Position numbers and translations under genes: made by a program
Notes under the pieces: generated by a model
Seen by the model: only the letters and a program-made list of their open reading frames with translations
What the model was told of the DNA's origin: nothing
Databases searched by the model: none
Assembly: GCF_963662255.1 (NCBI RefSeq)
Contig: NC_085050.1
Span: 17,421,662-17,485,661 of the forward strand
Reading direction: 5' to 3'
Source: Cinclus cinclus
Taxonomy: Eukaryota > Chordata > Aves > Passeriformes > Cinclidae
DNA: 64,000 nucleotides
Shown here: in pieces, positions 61,505-64,000 of the stretch
How the letters are laid out: every line of letters starts with the position of its first letter
How positions within the stretch are numbered: the first letter of the stretch is position 1

Positions 61505-61509
61505 AGTTG
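61505..61509. repeat. Target-site duplication, right copy
   Basis: AGTTG directly follows the LTR end, matching the left copy base for base. Confidence 0.88.
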
Positions 61510-64000
61510 TCACTGTGTCATTGCATTCAGTCTGGAGAAGAGCAGTAGCCCATTCCATGGGAAAATGAGGAGTACACGATGCAGTCAGTGAGCAGAATGA
61601 TCATGGCTGAATGTGCACCCTTGCACTCGTGCATTTCTCACCAACAGTCCTACCCACCACCAGTCCCTCATTGTGTGACAGGACACATCCAAAATACAAC
61701 TAACACACCTGGACCCCCTACCTCCCTCATGTCATATTGCCTGGTACATCCAAGCTGTTTTGCATTATCAAGTGGCCTCATGTCCTGGGATTCTAGTTCA
61801 GAGCTATAAGAAGGCATAATGAGCATGTCCAGCCTTTTCCTCCATGTCCAGCATGTACTTGCAGGTGCTCTCTGGTTTCTGATTTCAGATGAGTTAATCT
61901 TTTCCTGCCTGAGCATTCCTTGAGCTCAGGAGCATAACATTCATTCTCTCACAGCCACTGCTATATTAGTACAATGCTGTTATATTTCCATTTTTATTTC
62001 TATCCCCTTTGGGCTTTCAGTTCCCTGCAAGCATATGAAAACATTAAGAATGATAAAGCTTAGTTCTTATATATCATTTTCCATGTTTAAGCACAGAAAC
62101 TAATGATGCTGTAAGTCCCTACAACAGTGCTTTTTAGAGAGTAGTAAGGCAAGAACACCTTATTGGAGAATCAAGAAGGTGTGAAATGACATTTAGTTAA
62201 GAGACTGTAGGGTAGATTAAAGAGACATTAAAGTACTGGTTTTCAGCTAAGAGCAGAATCTAAATTAAAATCCCAAGTTTGCGGGGGAGAAAACAGCACT
62301 AATTTGATATATATAAGTGTAACTATAAAACCAATCTACTAGGTACTTATAGCAACACTGCAGTCAAGCCACTAGCTGGAATATGGCAGAAGGCATAAAA
62401 GATCTAGCATTTATACTGTGAACTTGGTTAAGAAATTAACTCAATTGTTTTTTTATGAAGCTCACCCAGTCCAGTCACTTCATTGGATTCTACCAGTCTG
62501 TTATGATATACCTACAAGTGGAGTCTCTGGACTTGTAAGCTTTCCTTTGTGCCTGGATTGCCTCCAGTCATCATTTCTGGGTCAAAGTATTCTATTAAAC
62601 AGAATGTTATAGGTTTCTTGCTTTACTTCTAAATAGGAGACAGTCTTACAAAGAAGAGCTCCTATGCTAATTAAAAACATCACTTCCCATACCTTTGTTC
62701 TTGAGGGCCATTTCACTATAAGTCTACTGACTTCAGGCTACTGGAAGCAAGTAGACAGTAGTAGACAGTACTCACCACATGATTTTTATGAATTTCCCAT
62801 AGACCAAGAGATATAGAGTTTTATGCAAAGCATGCAACATCTCCATCTCCACCCTCTTCCTCAGAATCAGGAAAATCCTACTGACCTTTGAGTTCCAGGT
62901 TCCTCCTGCTGGAATGCATTACCAATGAGTCCTTTAAATGCTACGCTTTATTTCTTTCACTTTCTCCAGTGTCATCTTGGAAGTCCTTAACCAAAACTTA
63001 TTTCTGTGTGACTCCATGGTTCCCAAGCTTCTTTTCTACTTAGCCCTGCCTTAATATGTTCTGTTTCTTGGTTTCAAGGGTTTCCTAGTGCTTAAAACTC
63101 TAGATTGTCATCTTCAGACCACTAGAGAAAACCTGTTTTGCTGTCATGAACCAATTGCATGGTTTTGGTTGGAGAAGAGTAATTTTTAATAACAGTTTTA
63201 ATGCTTGTATTCAAACCTACTATCCTGCCTCCTTGATCCCAAGGAGGAAGTAGGAAGGGTATCTTAAACAATGGTGCAAATATGTAGCAAGACAACAGTC
63301 CGGAACAGAATTTATAAATGCAGTGACAAATTCCCAAATGAAAATTCCATTATTAATCAGTGTGGTCATCCTCAAACAGGACCTGCTCTGCAGTACTAGG
63401 TATTCAATTGTTTTCTTTCACTGGATTTTCGTTCATTGACAACAATGATGATTAATAACGGTCTGGCCAACAGTTTATTTACACTCCAGAAGATTAAGTG
63501 CTACAACATGTAGCAAAAGAGAACAAAACAAAAACACAGACATATGGGTTGTTAAAATGGTATTTTATTCAACAGTTCTGATACTTTAACAAGAAGTACA
63601 TCCTCTGATTGTAATGGATAGTCATATGGTTGAAACAATTAATCTAGGTTCCCTGTATAAAAATGAAAGAGCCTGATGCACCAGGAATCATTAGGATTTA
63701 AAGTAAGTAGAATCTTCTCTGTTTCAGAATTCAAAGGACTAGGGTGTTTTTCAAGCTGCTAAAATAGCATGGGTTGTTAATATTGCTAAAGACAGTCATC
63801 AGCCTTGTTCCCTCTAAGCTAAAACACACATTTCCCACTTAGTTTCAGACAAAGTTTCATGAGTTTCTATTTTTCTGGGAAGTTAAGATAACTGTTCTGG
63901 AACTCAATTTAATTTTGACATCCTATTCATCTTCCTGCTTATTTCCCATCACTGACCCTGATCTTATTAAAAAAACCTCAGAGAATGTCAGCAACTGCAG
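61510..64000. other. Unique non-coding stretch to the window end
   Basis: No gene was recognised. A 10-base near-tandem (GTAGACAGTA twice) lies near 62.75 kb. Reverse-strand AATAAA hexamers occur at 63564-63569 and about 63.47 kb. They could mark the 3' end of a minus-strand transcript entering from beyond the window, but such hexamers are common by chance here. Confidence 0.45.

Noticed and set aside
63540..64000. 3' end of a minus-strand gene entering from the right edge
   Set aside because: Only reverse-strand AATAAA hexamers support it, and these are frequent by chance in this A+T-rich sequence.
1..64000. CRISPR arrays, tRNA, rRNA or bacterial-type operons
   Set aside because: No regularly spaced repeats, cloverleaf-like sequences, long ORFs or tightly packed genes were seen; the window is vertebrate-type DNA.

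Overview
The window looks like A+T-rich, non-coding DNA from a vertebrate nuclear genome, most likely a bird and probably a passerine. The case rests on its repeats. Several fragments come from CR1 LINEs of the avian type, one of them with the diagnostic 8-bp 3' tail. Two solo LTRs belong to the avian endogenous-retrovirus-L style, and I recognise the larger one as resembling a family common in songbirds. Very old CORE-SINE (MIR-like) and L3/CR1-like relics complete the picture. There is no operon, Shine-Dalgarno site, tRNA, rRNA or CRISPR array. I recognise no protein-coding exon of a host gene. The longest open frame is 201 codons and resembles nothing I know, so the window reads as an intergenic desert or the inside of a very large intron.

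Layout. 1-9.1 kb is unique A+T-rich DNA. A MIR-like relic lies near 9.1-9.4 kb. At 10.3-11.2 kb is a block that looks like a conserved non-coding element, with two octamer sites one helical turn apart. From 16.74 to 18.3 kb lies a CR1 endonuclease/reverse-transcriptase fragment that was later split by a 457-bp solo LTR with a perfect 5-bp target duplication. A CR1 3' end (+) sits at 20.65-20.82 kb and another (-) at 27.32-27.54 kb. Between them are two overlapping perfect palindromes near 22.47 kb. Purine-rich and pyrimidine/GT-rich simple tracts lie at 28.75 and 30.5 kb.

A second reverse-transcriptase CR1 fragment is at 36.6-37.45 kb. An ancient antisense L3/CR1-like reverse transcriptase is at 45.75-46.87 kb, followed by a MIR-like SINE at 46.98-47.34 kb. 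A possible terminal exon (strong acceptor signal plus AATAAA) is near 56.24-56.4 kb. At 60.73-61.5 kb a (CA)n/(TA)n microsatellite abuts a 708-bp solo LTR, also with a perfect 5-bp target duplication. The rest, to 64 kb, is unique.

The window records successive layers of mobile DNA: ancient SINE and LINE relics, then CR1 insertions, then ERVL-type LTRs, one of them inside a CR1. I found no convincing previously undescribed biological system. The observations most worth following are the two datable LTR insertions, the octamer-bearing candidate enhancer, the double palindrome and the candidate terminal exon. Repeat identities come from remembered family consensus sequences; no alignment or search was run.
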